A stretch of 64,000 nucleotides of DNA from Rhizoclosmatium globosum (taxonomy: Eukaryota > Chytridiomycota > Chytridiomycetes > Chytridiales > Chytriomycetaceae). The translations under genes were made by a program, and so were the position numbers. Positions 32,621-43,631 of the stretch are shown here, one piece after another. How positions within the stretch are numbered: position 1 is the first letter of the stretch; each line of letters starts with the position of its first letter. A model generated the notes under the pieces. It was given only the letters and a program-made list of their open reading frames with translations. It was not told where the DNA came from and searched no databases. Where the stretch lies: positions 1 to 64,000 of the forward strand of contig MCGO01000176.1 in NCBI GenBank assembly GCA_002104985.1, read 5' to 3'.

Positions 32621-34435
32621 ATGAGATTTGCTCTTCTCCTCCTCGCGTTTGGGGGAACGTTTGTTGTTAGTCAGTCGTGGGCGGCCTTCAATACCGTGGC
32701 CCTCCAGTCCTTCTTCGCCCAAGTACCAGCTTGCACCCCGAAGCTGCTCACGGAAGTCTATCCCTTCAGCAACCCTTTGGTGCCATTTGATGTTCTGCGA
32801 ATCTGTACTTTGGATACCAATCTGTTTGGATTGCAGCTGATTCAAAACATGAATGCCGTTGTCGAAATCACGTGCAATGTGAATCCAAACTTGTTGCCGG
32901 GCGTTCAACAAGCAGTTAAGAAGTGTATTTATTTGGTCTTTGAGACAACTCGTTAAACATTAAGCTAGGTTAATACAATGTGGCCAATCATTTGCCAACC
33001 TGCGCCACCAGTTGTTGGAAACAATCCTCCAACGACAACGACTAAAACAACAACAACGACGACGAAAACGGCGACTACAACTACAAAGACTACAAGTACG
33101 AGTACAACAACTAAAACTACAACCACGTCGACCACAACTTCGAAGACAACTACAACCTCCACTAGTACAACCACCACATCTACAAGTACTACTACGAGTA
33201 CGACCACAACTACTACGCCCACAACTACTACATCGACTTCGACTTCGACTTCAACTTCAACTTCGACAAGTACAAGTACAAGCACTAGCACAACCTCAAC
33301 AGCCACAACATCCACTAGTACTACCACTGAAACCACAACAACTCCCACAACAACCACTTCAACAAGTACTAGCACTTTGACGACAACAACCTCAACAAGC
33401 TCAACTACTTTAACAACATCAACTTCCACTTCGACTTTGTCCAGCACAACAACCACATCAACAACCACTTCAACATCATCGACAACAACCACAACTACCC
33501 CCGCAGTCACATCGACTCCACGTTCTCTCGCAGTGTTTTATAAAGGTGTTCCATATATTGCAGCTCCGTTGAATGGATTGGCTCTCGGCGGGACATCTGT
33601 TGTCCTCAACACATATTCGGACAAATCAAAATTCAGCTTCAATTCTTCCTCGTTGAAGCTCATCTATTCCTCGACCCCGACTCTTTGTCTTGGTGTTCCA
33701 AACACAGTTCAATCTGGTGCGGGATTGGTGTTAAGGGATTGTCTGAGTTCTGGAGCTGTTCAGTGGAAACTTGGGGCGGGTCCAATCAGCCCTATCACGG
33801 CGCCGTCTCTGTGTATTGATAAGAGTCGGGCAGATAGAGCGAATGCTGGAGATGGTATTGGGCTTTGGGCTTGTAATGGGGGTTGGAATCAGAATTGGAC
33901 GTTCTATGGAACAGTCAGTCCAACTACAACCACGACGACTACTTTTACCACTTCGACAACAACTTCGTCTTCTACCACAACCAGCACGACGACATCAACG
34001 ACCACTACCACGACTACAACTACAACTAGAGCTGCTCCTACAACGATCTTCAAGAGTCTGGCTGTCATGTACAATAATGTGTATTATGCTGCAACACCAG
34101 CGACTGCCGTGAATCTCGCACCGCTTGCTTTGGGCCAGGCCGTCGACACATTGCTCAGTCCTTCCAAATTTGGACTTGATAACCTCAATCGTCTCGTCTC
34201 TTTTGAAAATAAGACTCTCTGTATCGCATCGAAGGGCGGATATCCCCTACTGCTCGCTCCCTGTCAAGACTCAAGCGTCATTACTTGGGTTTATGATGAT
34301 ATCTTCGAGTTGAAGCCAGCCAATCAGCCAACAATATGCATGGACAAGAACCGAGCTGATCGAGCGAAAGTGGGGGACGCGATTGGTATTTGGAGTTGTA
34401 ACCGTGGTTGGAATCAACAGTGGTATTTTGTATAA
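32621..34435 (+). CDS. Secreted Thr-rich protein with two ricin-B-like modules
   Basis: Two exons (32621-32914, 32969-34435) give 586 residues. A signal peptide (MRFALLLLAFGGTFVVSQS) leads to a ~90-residue Cys domain shared with the gene at 34883 (PACTPKLLTEVYPFSNPL, LFGLQLIQNMN, CNVNP). A ~160-residue Thr/Ser linker, surely O-glycosylated, follows. Then come two beta-trefoil-like modules separated by a second Thr linker. Each has a SLAVxY start, a central Cys pair, CIDKSRADRA / CMDKNRADRA, and a WNQxW ending like the QxW of ricin-B lectins. A cell-wall or extracellular carbohydrate-binding role is likely. Linker length is prone to slippage. Confidence 0.72.
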
Positions 34436-34882
34436 GCCATGCAACTCTCTCTGCATTTATTTATGAATCTCTTTCTCTTTCTCGAAGCATTCACCTTATA
34501 TATTTTTCTCAGCTCTTTTAACTCGCAGTGCCGTATTAAAGTCTCATTTCTCCGTTATTTCATGATTTTATCCAACTTATTTTATAACAGTCCAGAACAT
34601 CTAACAGAACTGATTTAATTCTAAGTCGCCGATCGGACGGCGGGCAAACAAAGCCTTCGCTTGACAATCTGTTTGTCGTAGCTTTTCAGCAGATTGAACA
34701 CTTTTTTTCTCGTACGCATATGATCCATATTATGGTCATAGACAGAATATAAATTTCGCGTATCCATCGGTTCTAGAAGTTCAGGATTGAAGTCGCTGTT
34801 GTGTGTGTTTCGGACTTGTAAAACAGCTGTCAAAACCTTCAAACATAAACAACCACCAACTCACACCATCTCATCATTTCGC
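34436..34882. other. Intergenic region between the two secreted-protein genes
   Basis: AT-rich, no gene recognised. It should hold the terminator of the left gene and the promoter of the right one, which are in the same direction. Confidence 0.4.
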
Positions 34883-36916
34883 ATGACCACAATCAAAGTT
34901 ATGCTTTCGGCTTTCGTGTTCATGAGCGTTGTTCGCGCTGCTTCCTGGTCCTCATTCAACACGAACGCCCTCCAATCGTTACTCTCTCAATTGCCTCCCT
35001 GCACCCCGAAACTCTTGACCGAAGTGTACCCATTCAGCAATCCACTGGCTGCCTTTGATGTGGAGAGATTATGTACTATAGATCCAAGTCTGTTTGGATT
35101 ACAGTTGATTCAAAACATGAACCCTGTTGTCGACGTTTCATGTAACGTGAACCCAACTTTGTTTCCTGGAATTCAGAGCACGGTAAGACGCGTCTTCTTG
35201 CATAATTTAGCGTCTTTGGCTAACTGTTCAACGTAGGTTCTCCAACAAATGCCTATTATCTGCAGCCCAGGTGGGAATCCTCCAATACCTGCCCCAATGA
35301 CAACAACAACTACTACAACCACAACTACGACGACAACAACTACTACTACTACATCGACTACTACCACAACGACAACAACGACAACAAGTCCAGCCCAAAA
35401 CCCATCACCACCCGGATGGATTGCTCTCCAAAACCTCGATTATTCATGGAACGACTTGGGCTCTCAATCTCCACTCTCCCCCTCCGCATGCACAACTCTC
35501 TGCTCAAACACGCCGTACTGCCTGGCAGTCGTCTACTCCCCATCAAAAAGTATCTGCTGGATGAAGAGCAAACTGGGAACAGCATCTTCAGCGTCCGATC
35601 GAGTCGTATACCTGCCCGTCGGCGGAACAGCACCTGGCGTAGATTTTAATGATAACGAACTTGGGTCTATGAGCGAAATCACGCTTCAGGAGTGTCGACT
35701 ACAGTGTGAAAACGCGATTGGATGTGTTGTGATTGTGTTTTACGCGAGTAGTGCAAATTGCTCGATGAAGACTGGGGTTGGTGCTGGGTTTGTCAATTCC
35801 GATGCTACGGTTGCTGTTCCTGGTGTTTTGAATGTCGCAACAACGACGACAACTACTACTACGACTACAACAACAACTACTTCAACTACCACTACGTCTA
35901 CCACTACTTCGACAACCACATCTACCACAACCACTACAACAACAACTACGACTACAATAGCAGCTGGAGACCAAACCCCATCTCCTACAGATGTCCAATG
36001 GGTTGCTTTGCAAAACGTTGACTTTCCCCAGAACGACATGGGTTCTCAAACTCCGCTAACCATTCAAGATTGTGAAACTCTTTGTGAACAAACTGATTCA
36101 TGCATTGCAGCGGTATATTCTCCATCTCGGAACCAATGTTGGCTCAAAAAGTCTCTTGGTCGTGCCTCCGTCGTCCCTGACCGCGTTGTGCTTCTTCCAA
36201 GTGGCGCGACAGCTCCTGGTGCAGACTTTACCGACAATGAAATTTCGTCTGCTTCTTCTGGATCCATCGAAGACTGTCGAACTTTGTGTGCCAACGCAAA
36301 TCAATGTGTTGCAGCGGTGTACTACGCGAGTGGAAGTACCTGCTCGCTCAAGAGTGCACTGGGTGTTGGGTCTGTGAATTCAGATGCGACAATTGTAATC
36401 CCTTCTGCCGATGCATCAGCCACAGCCACGACCACCACAGTCATGTCGTCTCCAATAACTGCGAGCGACGCGAATCTTGGCGCTCAACTGAAGTTTATGC
36501 CAATCTCTATCGTCTATCAAGGAATATACTACACCATCATCCCCGACTCAAGTAAAAACCTCGTTCTTGGTGCATACTCTGAAACTCAGGTCTCGAGTTT
36601 CGCGCTTGACAACCATAACCGACTCCGGTATGGTGGAAACCTCGACCTTTGCATCGCAGCCACCTCGGTTTCTCCCGGACAGTCCTTGTATTTAGATCAA
36701 TGCAGCAGCAACAACGCCTTGACTTGGGGGAGGGAGGCAAATGAGTTCCGCCCAGTCTCCATGACTCGTGTGTGCATGGACAAGAAGTTTGGAACATCTT
36801 GCAATCAAGGTGACTCCATCTTACTTTGGAGCTGTCATGATGCCTGGAATCAGCACTGGATGTTTGGATTCCAACCAAAGAAGACAGTGAAGCGGTCCTT
36901 CTTTGGGCTTTTCTGA
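34883..36916 (+). CDS. Secreted Thr-rich protein with PAN/apple-like repeats and a ricin-B-like end
   Basis: Two exons (34883-35182, 35237-36916) give 659 residues. A signal peptide and Cys domain match the gene at 32621 (PPCTPKLLTEVYPFSNPL). Two Thr-rich linkers separate four PAN/apple-like Cys modules in two pairs, seen as WIALQNLDYSWNDLGS, DFNDNELGS, WVALQNVDFPQNDMGS and DFTDNEIS, each followed by CxxxC and a later CWMK/CSMK/CWLK/CSLK. The C-terminal module has CMDKKFGTSC and WNQHW. PAN/apple domains bind protein or sugar. The intron sits at the same place as in the paralogue. An adhesive or host/substrate-binding surface protein is a fair inference. Confidence 0.75.
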
Positions 36917-37099
36917 ACCTAATTCTTCATTCTTCTCTTTCTGACCTGTCTCTTTCTCTCTCTCGCAGTCTTTCATTTCTCTAGATTTGCTTTTACGTAC
37001 TGGCAAATGAACTTATTTATTCTCCATTCGTTTCTTAACCCAATATCGACATTACAAACCTCCATTTCAAAAGAAATCTCCCCACAAACAAACAACCAA

Positions 37100-38017
37100 A
37101 TGACAAGTGCACCCGAAGATGGCCAATATGCCCTCATCTCGCATTCCTCCGCCCCAAAGCCATTCAAGATGTGGTACAAACTAACTGGCACAGGTCCAAT
37201 CAAAGTCATCTTCATCATGGGTCTCAATTTGACACACAAGTCCTGGTCTTACCAACAAGACTACTTTTCCGCACTCCCTCAGTACTCGACACTCGTATTT
37301 GACAACAGAGGTGTGGGATACAGCGATACCCCGTCTGCTCCATACACGACGGGTATGATGGCGAAGGATACACTTGCCCTGCTGGAATGGGTTGGATGGA
37401 CACAGGGTACCGTGCATATAGTTGGTGTCAGTATGGGTGGAATGATTTCACAGGAACTGGCATTATTGGCACCAAAGGGACTCGTCGCAAGTCTGTCCCT
37501 TGTGAGTACAAATGCTGGACGAGTGTTGCCTCCTCTTGGTGCCGTTATTGGAGTCCCGAGATTATTGGTCACAAGAGATGTCAGGGCAAAGTTGGAGGGC
37601 ATGGTGAAATTGTTGTTTCCACAGGAGTGGTTGGATAAGAATGCATGGGAGGAGGAAGGGTTGACGAATCGAGAATATCAAATCAAGGTTGGGGTGGAGC
37701 GGGCGGGGAATACGCCATTGCAGAAACCGGAGGGGGCTTTGGGACAGTTGTGGGCTGCATTGGCTCATTATGTTAGTGAGAAGAGACTTGGTCTCATCAA
37801 AGATTCTCGTATTCCCGTTTTGGTGGCAACAGGAACGTGGGACCAGCTAGTCAATCCATGGAGCTCGGCTTATCTCGCTAGAATCTTGGAACCAAGAGTA
37901 TATCGTGTCTATGAAGGGGCTGGTCATGCGATTATGGTGGAAAGAAGCAAGGAAGTGAATTTGCTATTGCAGGACTTTTTTGAAGGAGCTGAAAAGAGTA
38001 TCTCTTCGAGACTATGA
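37100..38017 (+). CDS. Alpha/beta-hydrolase A
   Basis: Intronless; the ATG at 37100 gives 305 residues (MTSAPEDGQYALISH). The fold is clear: the GLN oxyanion region after IFIMGLN, the VFDNRGVGYSD block, nucleophile elbow GVSMGG, the acid in TGTWDQLVNP and the histidine in GAGHA. All triad residues are present. It is paralogous to the genes at 47404 and 48365. Likely an esterase or epoxide-hydrolase-like enzyme in the cytosol; the substrate is not predictable. The start at 37007 would add 31 residues with no counterpart in the paralogues. Confidence 0.82.
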   Translation: MTSAPEDGQYALISHSSAPKPFKMWYKLTGTGPIKVIFIMGLNLTHKSWSYQQDYFSALPQYSTLVFDNRGVGYSDTPSAPYTTGMMAKDTLALLEWVGWTQGTVHIVGVSMGGMISQELALLAPKGLVASLSLVSTNAGRVLPPLGAVIGVPRLLVTRDVRAKLEGMVKLLFPQEWLDKNAWEEEGLTNREYQIKVGVERAGNTPLQKPEGALGQLWAALAHYVSEKRLGLIKDSRIPVLVATGTWDQLVNPWSSAYLARILEPRVYRVYEGAGHAIMVERSKEVNLLLQDFFEGAEKSISSRL

Positions 38018-38145
38018 TCAAGACAGTATATTGTGGTTTCTTAGAACTCAACGATTCGTTGTTTCTTGTGGATTTCACAAAAGATTGGTTTGTTTTCTTC
38101 TTTCCTTGTTAATAGATTATTTCGTCCTTAATCAATAATGAGTAA

Positions 38146-41100
38146 ATGAATTACCAATCTTCCCCAGCCACTTCTGGCAGACTCATCACAACGTTTCAAG
38201 GCTCACACGTGTCCTTAATCACTCATGCACTCTTCCTGATCCATCCATATCTTGTTTATGACTGCGGACTTCCTCTCAAAGATGTTCTCTTTCTCCTCTC
38301 AACTTGCAAATACTTCTCCCTGGCTCGACTGGACCACATAAGCAAAATGAAGCTTAAGATTGTGTTTGGTTGCCCTTTGATGAATCAGCGACTGCGGGTA
38401 ATTGGGCCTTCAATCAAGGAAGCAAAAGTGGACTTTCGTTCTTGGATTCGCTCAAATACGACTATTGCTTCTGATTATAAATTTTATTGGTCTGGCCCTT
38501 CTTCGTATGGGAGTAATACGATCCTGTTATGGGCATCGTGCTTACCTTCAGATCAGTTACTACATTACCCAGATGTGGTCCAATTCTTGGCTCTGAATAG
38601 TCTCAAAGTTGCTTCGATTTCCGCGCAAGTTCCGTGGAACTCGTTGGTGAGCCTGGAAAAACTGGACTGTGATTTTGTGCGGTTCACTCCAGACTGCCAT
38701 CCCTTGTCTGAATGAATACAGACTGCTTCTTCGCTCTCTTTTTTTGGGGAGGCGATTTTCGTGCGAATAGCAGTCTGTTGCCAAAGTCCCCTCAGGAAAA
38801 GAAACTACTGCTGCGACTCCAACCGTTCGACCAAAAGCTGTGAAACTTGGCACAGACGTTGATAAATGGCAAACTCGGCAATCTACCGAAGGATATCTGT
38901 GTCGCTTGCTTGTGTCTCGGGTAATCGGTCCCGGACTGTTTTCGCGGGACTATCAAGAGCCTCCACCAGGCTCCACCGCCTCTCAGCACCCCACCACCGG
39001 CCAAGATCCGATTCATTCAATCTGTGAAAGTGTAAGATAAGAGTTCTTGGGGTCCAGCGTCAAGGAATTTCAGTGGAAAGCTTGCAAAGCTGTTCGGAGG
39101 GAAACAATACATCGATTATTCAAGCAACTAGCTCTGGAAAGACATGGGGATCATTGTTATCCAGCTATTTAATCAAGTATTACGGCCTTTAATATCGCTC
39201 TGGATTGTTTTACCATATGTTGCCCTCATGAACCAAAGTTTGAGAGAGACTGTTCAACAAAATTAGCAGCTGCCATTCAATTATGGTTCTCAGATCTAGA
39301 GATATTGATGGAAAAGCAATAAACTCTGTTCTGTGAAGCAACCCAAAGTTTATTTCAATTCCGTGTCTAACATATTCAGAATACAGAAACTACTGATGTG
39401 ACTTTGAAGGTAGTTATTGTTTTTATTGAATCATGTAGCACCATAACAAATCCTTGAGCAAGGTCGCAAAAAGGTACACGCGCTGCGTTTTCATCAAACT
39501 ATTTCGCTTGATATTTGCCCATGCGCGTCACTGGATTAAGGATTCGAGGGCCCTGGTAAGCGAGATAGTTCAAGAAATAATCGGGTCATTGAAAATGCTT
39601 GTTGGTCAAATAACTGCATCAGATATTCGCAAATAATTGTCCTCATTGATTCGAAATACAGTCAATATCTGCAGCTGGGTTAGCGGCATGGCAGCTTTCC
39701 GTTTTAAACAATCGTTTGAAGATTGCGAGGAAGATCCGCTCACAGCTGCTCTCTTGGAACATTTTCCACCACTTTGCTCAGCATATCGCTTATTTGCAGA
39801 CTTGTACTCCATAAATGCGGCGGTGGTGGGGTACTGAGAGGCGGTGGAGCCTGGTGGAGGCTCTTGATAGTCCCGCGAAAACAGTCCGGGACCGATTACC
39901 CGAGACACAAGCAAGCGACACAGATATCCTTCGGTAGATTGCCGAGTTTGCCATTTATCAACGTCTGTGCCAAGTTTCACAGCTTTTGGTCGAACGGTTG
40001 GGGAGTCGCAGCAGTAGTTTCTTTTCCTGAGGGGACTTTGGCAACAGACTGCTATTCGCACGAAAATCGCCTCCCCAAAAAAAGAGAGCGAAGAAGCAGT
40101 CTGTATTCATTCAGACAATGCCATCCCCCAAAATTAAGGAATCTCACGATTGACATGTGCAGTGATACTTTCGTTGAACTGTTTGGTTGTTCTAGTTTGC
40201 AAACATTGGACGTGAGTGTAGTGCACAATCCATTTGTTGCAAATGCAATTGATAGTGTGGCTCAAGTCCTTCTCATCGAAGGTTCCCTTCCTACATTGTC
40301 CTACCTCAAAATTTGGCATTGGAAAACAGATAACTTTGATACAATTAATTCGATGTCATCTCTACGAAAGCTTGAGATCCAAACCCTGGCGGAGGATCTT
40401 TCGATGATAATCTGGCAACACCGATACCTTAAAGAACTGACTTTGAATACTCTATTTCTCAAAACTTTCCCGTTGCTTGCAGAATTAAGCTTGCTGACTG
40501 ACCTGCGCTTGGAGAATAACACAATTTCAGATTTGAGACCCATCAACCAACTTATCAACTTGGAAACTCTAGTCATTCAAAGGTGTATAAGTTTTGACTT
40601 TAGCCCTTTACAGAGCTTATTCCGCTTGAATTATTTACAGATTGATGAGGCACCCAACCTAACTGATGTCGAATTTCTCACAAAATTGACGCAGCTTTCA
40701 TTACTGATACTATGCGAAACGACAGTCCAAAATATAATGCCTTTGAGCAGTTGTACGAACCTCTGCTCATTACTTATATCAAAGTGTCCCATTTCTGATA
40801 TCTCAGCTCTCGTTACTTTGAAAAACTTGAAATCAATACGCTTGACGGAGACAAATGTTTCGGATTTATCGCCTATTGGAGACTTAAGTCTTCTGGAGGA
40901 ATTAAACGTGTCCTACTCAATGATATCCAATCTAAACCCTATCGCGACATGTACTCGATTGAAAACCCTCGAAGCAAGAAACTGTAGACTGACAAACGAA
41001 GGTGTATCAGAATTGGTGCACTTGACTGATCTTGAGGAAATAATCGTGGACAATAATTCAACCTTATCTGACCTGTCTTTCCTCAGCTGCAACACAGCTT

Positions 41101-41312
41101 TGACAACTTTGGGAATATCTGAAACAGCTGTAGAAGATGTAACTATTCTTGCGCGTATATCGACACTCCGTATATTCTGTTGCTCTCGTTATGTCAAAAC
41201 ACTGGAGCCGTTGCGAGGAATACCTTTGAAGCGACTGACTTGCCGAAAACATTTATTGATTGTTGACTATGAAAAACACTGGAAGAACTGTTTCTGGACT
41301 TTCCAGTGGTAG
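38146..41312 (+). pseudogene. F-box-like/LRR gene A, interrupted by a transposon
   Basis: The 5' part (38146-38703) and the 3' part (40128-41312) together match the intact gene at 45190: same N-terminal block (GSHVSLITHALFLIHPYL, LPLKDVLFLLSTCKYFS, ARLDHISKMKL), same FTPDC junction, then internalin-like 21-22-residue LRRs. The two parts are cut at codons for D-C-H-P by a 1,415-bp element plus one extra copy of 9 bp. Apart from the insertion both parts are open, so the insertion is recent. The 3' part is also open in frame with a start inside the right inverted repeat (39723), so a 529-codon chimeric ORF exists; whether it is expressed is unknown. Confidence 0.85.
38704..40118 (+). mobile_element. 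Transposon with long terminal inverted repeats (Mutator-like)
   Basis: The left repeat (38704-38999) and right repeat (39821-40118) are inverted copies of about 297 bp, differing by a 2-bp gap and one or two bases. Each outer end starts TTGTCTGAATGAATACAGAC. The 9-bp sequence TGCCATCCC occurs on both sides (38695-38703 and 40119-40127), as expected for a target-site duplication. Long inverted repeats with 9-bp duplications are typical of Mutator-like elements. The 820-bp interior has no transposase. It does have a broken frame with IIQATSSGKTWGSLLSS (P-loop-like, near 39120-39160) continuing in another frame as CCPHEPKFERDCSTKLAAA. The copy is therefore probably non-autonomous with captured or decayed cargo. 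Confidence 0.88.
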
Positions 41313-41428
41313 TGGTTTGTTGTTCGGAATATTATAGGTCCTAGAACGAACACCGTGTTGAGGCTTTCAATACAGAATAAACATAAAATTGATCTGGGTA
41401 AAGTCATAATAGTTTAATCGTGATGTTA

Positions 41429-42270
41429 TTATATCACCGTAGCAGTCTTTTCCTCATCCTCTCCCTCCTTCTCCCCTATTTCCTTCAACATCACATCAAT
41501 CCTTCGCCTCCTTTGCTCTATAAAAGCGAAAAAGTCGCGTTTGATTTGAGATTCAGTGATCCTGACAACATTCGAGGCCTCCTCCTTTGACTCGTCCACG
41601 GTATCGGCAACGACACCCTCCCCTTTCTTGACAGCATCTGGTACTTTTCTTTTCAAAGACCCATCTTTCCGTTTCCTCTCCCCCTCTCCTGCTCCATCAT
41701 TATCATTCTCGACACCCTCTCCATTTATCGGCTCAGCTTTATCCTTCACTTCATCGACTTTCTCTACCACAAGCGTCTTTTTAGATGTCTTCAAAACAAT
41801 CTTTCGCGGCGGAGCAGGAGGAGCGACAGGATCCCCAGAGAGAGAAGGTGGAGGGGGAATGTAATAGGAAGCGACGGGGACACGTGGGATACGCAGGGAA
41901 TGACGAGCGGGAGTAGTTTCAGAGTTCTTTGTCGCAGTAGCAGTGGCAGTACTTGATGTACCGGTTGATGCAGAGTCAGGCACTCTTAGTTTGATTGTGG
42001 TTGGCTGAGCAGGCGGCTTCAGTGTAATCTTTTTGGGGGCACATGCGACGGGTTCAGTGATAATGTGTGAATGAAGAGCGAAGGCTGACGGGTCTTGGTT
42101 GGTTAGTTTGCCCTTCAGTGATTTGAATGCCTGGCCAACAGGTGTCCTAGGTCTCTGTATTTAAGGGTACAGTTAGCACAGCAGCTGATAATGAGTAGAA
42201 TAAAGGCAGCTACATCATGAATAGATTTACGAGGAAGGGTTAGTTTGAGTTTCTTTTGCGGAGAGTTCAT
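41429..42270 (-). CDS. Basic, disordered, probably nuclear protein
   Basis: Two exons (42270-42214, 42154-41429) give 260 residues. It begins MNSPQKKLKLTLPRKS, which looks like a nuclear localisation signal. The middle is Thr/Ala/Pro-rich with KIVLKTSKKT and KITLKPP / TIKLRV segments. A KRKDGSLKRK basic patch and a C-terminal helix (SQIKRDFFAFIEQRRRRID) rich in Arg follow. Its start codon lies 21 bp from that of the next gene on the other strand. No family is recognised. Confidence 0.62.
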
Positions 42271-42291
42271 TTGTTTTGTTCCCTTTCAAAG
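42271..42291. promoter_or_regulatory. 21-bp gap between two divergent start codons
   Basis: The start codons at 42270 (minus) and 42292 (plus) leave no room for separate promoters. Transcription must start inside the opposing coding region or the true start of one gene lies further downstream. Confidence 0.35.
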
Positions 42292-43386
42292 ATGGAAGTG
42301 GTTTCAGGGCTTCTTCTTTCAGCATCAACTGGATCGCTTTGTATTCAGTTGTTCCAGAGTTCAAAGAGGAAGTTTATCGGGCTTTGGATTGGACGGGTGT
42401 TTGGCATTGGACTGTTGATTGGAGTACTTGGACAAGTGGCTCTGGTTTGGAGTGTCTTTTCTGTTGAGTGGGTGCACTGTAGCTTATTATGCTCTGATTA
42501 GGCTCTGGCGTTGTACTTGTCTTTCTTTGAGGCATCATTGAGTTCTGTACCCGCAACGATATCACTCTGCCTGGCGTATCTATCGTCTCTCCTGCGTAAG
42601 CTACCTGTCATTCTATTATTGCATCAACGATTAAACCATTGAACTAGTTGTTCTTTCTTTGCTCTTCCACTTTATGGATCACTTGTCAATGCTTTCACCC
42701 TCATCAACTATTCCTTCGCTTTTCGATCGATTCCAGTACTACTTGGCCTCAATTCTTGTCATTGACTGCTTTGCGTCGTTTCTTGGGTTCATTGTTGGCA
42801 GTCAATGGCTTGTGTATCTGTGGTATGTTGTACCGAAGTCCCTCTTTGATACTTCACACTGACGTCTTCGCTCATTTATAGGCCGATAACAGTCACTCTC
42901 CTCTTGCCGACTCTTCCACTACTCTCATACCCTCATACGTCATCAAAAACACTTCAAATCTATACACTGAACGAATCATTCCTTCCAGTTCGAAATACAT
43001 ACACACGTTCCAGCATTGCTCTTGCGCTCACTCCATTTGCTTGGATTCTGCTCGCGCTCGTGTCTTCATACACTTTGGGACTGAATGCTGTCATTACGCT
43101 TTGCCTCACTGGAATCGCTGCACTTGCCAGAGTTTCGGAATATTATATGAAAGCATGGACAGATGTCGTTGCGCTCTTGTTTGCGAATCCCGGTGTCAAG
43201 GAAGGGGTTGTTGGAGGAAAGAGAGGAATTCAAGTGGGAGGTATGTCTGGGCAGCATGGAGACGAAGAGGAAGGCGTCGAGTTGGTTTCAAAAGGTTACG
43301 ATAGTGACAGTGAAGGAAACTATGAAGAGGACGAGTATGATCGTGTTTGGGTATTGCATGATGACGATGCAATCGTACCAGTCTGA
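42292..43386 (+). CDS. Polytopic membrane protein, unknown function
   Basis: Four exons (42292-42471, 42502-42595, 42648-42822, 42882-43386) give 317 residues with about seven hydrophobic segments, including IGRVFGIGLLIGVLGQVALV, YYLASILVIDCFASFLGFIV, ITVTLLLPTLPLL, LALTPFAWILLALVSSY and AVITLCLTGIAALAR. The first intron is only 30 nt, bounded by GTGCAC and ATTAG. The last 80 residues are a soluble acidic tail (DEEEGVELVSKGYDSDSEGN). Similar in design to the genes at 30182 and 31369, but no clear sequence match. Confidence 0.62.
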
Positions 43387-43631
43387 TTCAAGGGCTGTAA
43401 ATGCTGGACATTTTTATTACCTTTCATTTCCCTCATACGTTCTATACTTATTTATTGTTGTTTTTAGCGTGTTGATGGACCTCATAATACAGTTATTGGC
43501 AGTCGAACCTTTGTTAAGTAGCAATTTGTACTTGGTCGTGCACACTCACTTGTCGAACTCGGCCAGTGCAGCCTTAAAACCATCCACAAAAGACCAGATC
43601 AATCCACTTTGACTCCATTTTCGCGCACATT

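Noticed and set aside
32965..33510. Long Val-rich minus-strand ORF opposite the Thr linker
   Set aside because: It is the antisense of ACN codons (Thr) read as GTN (Val); no independent signal.
38840..40061. Mirror-image ORFs at both transposon ends
   Set aside because: They are the two copies of the terminal inverted repeat read on opposite strands; no protein family seen.
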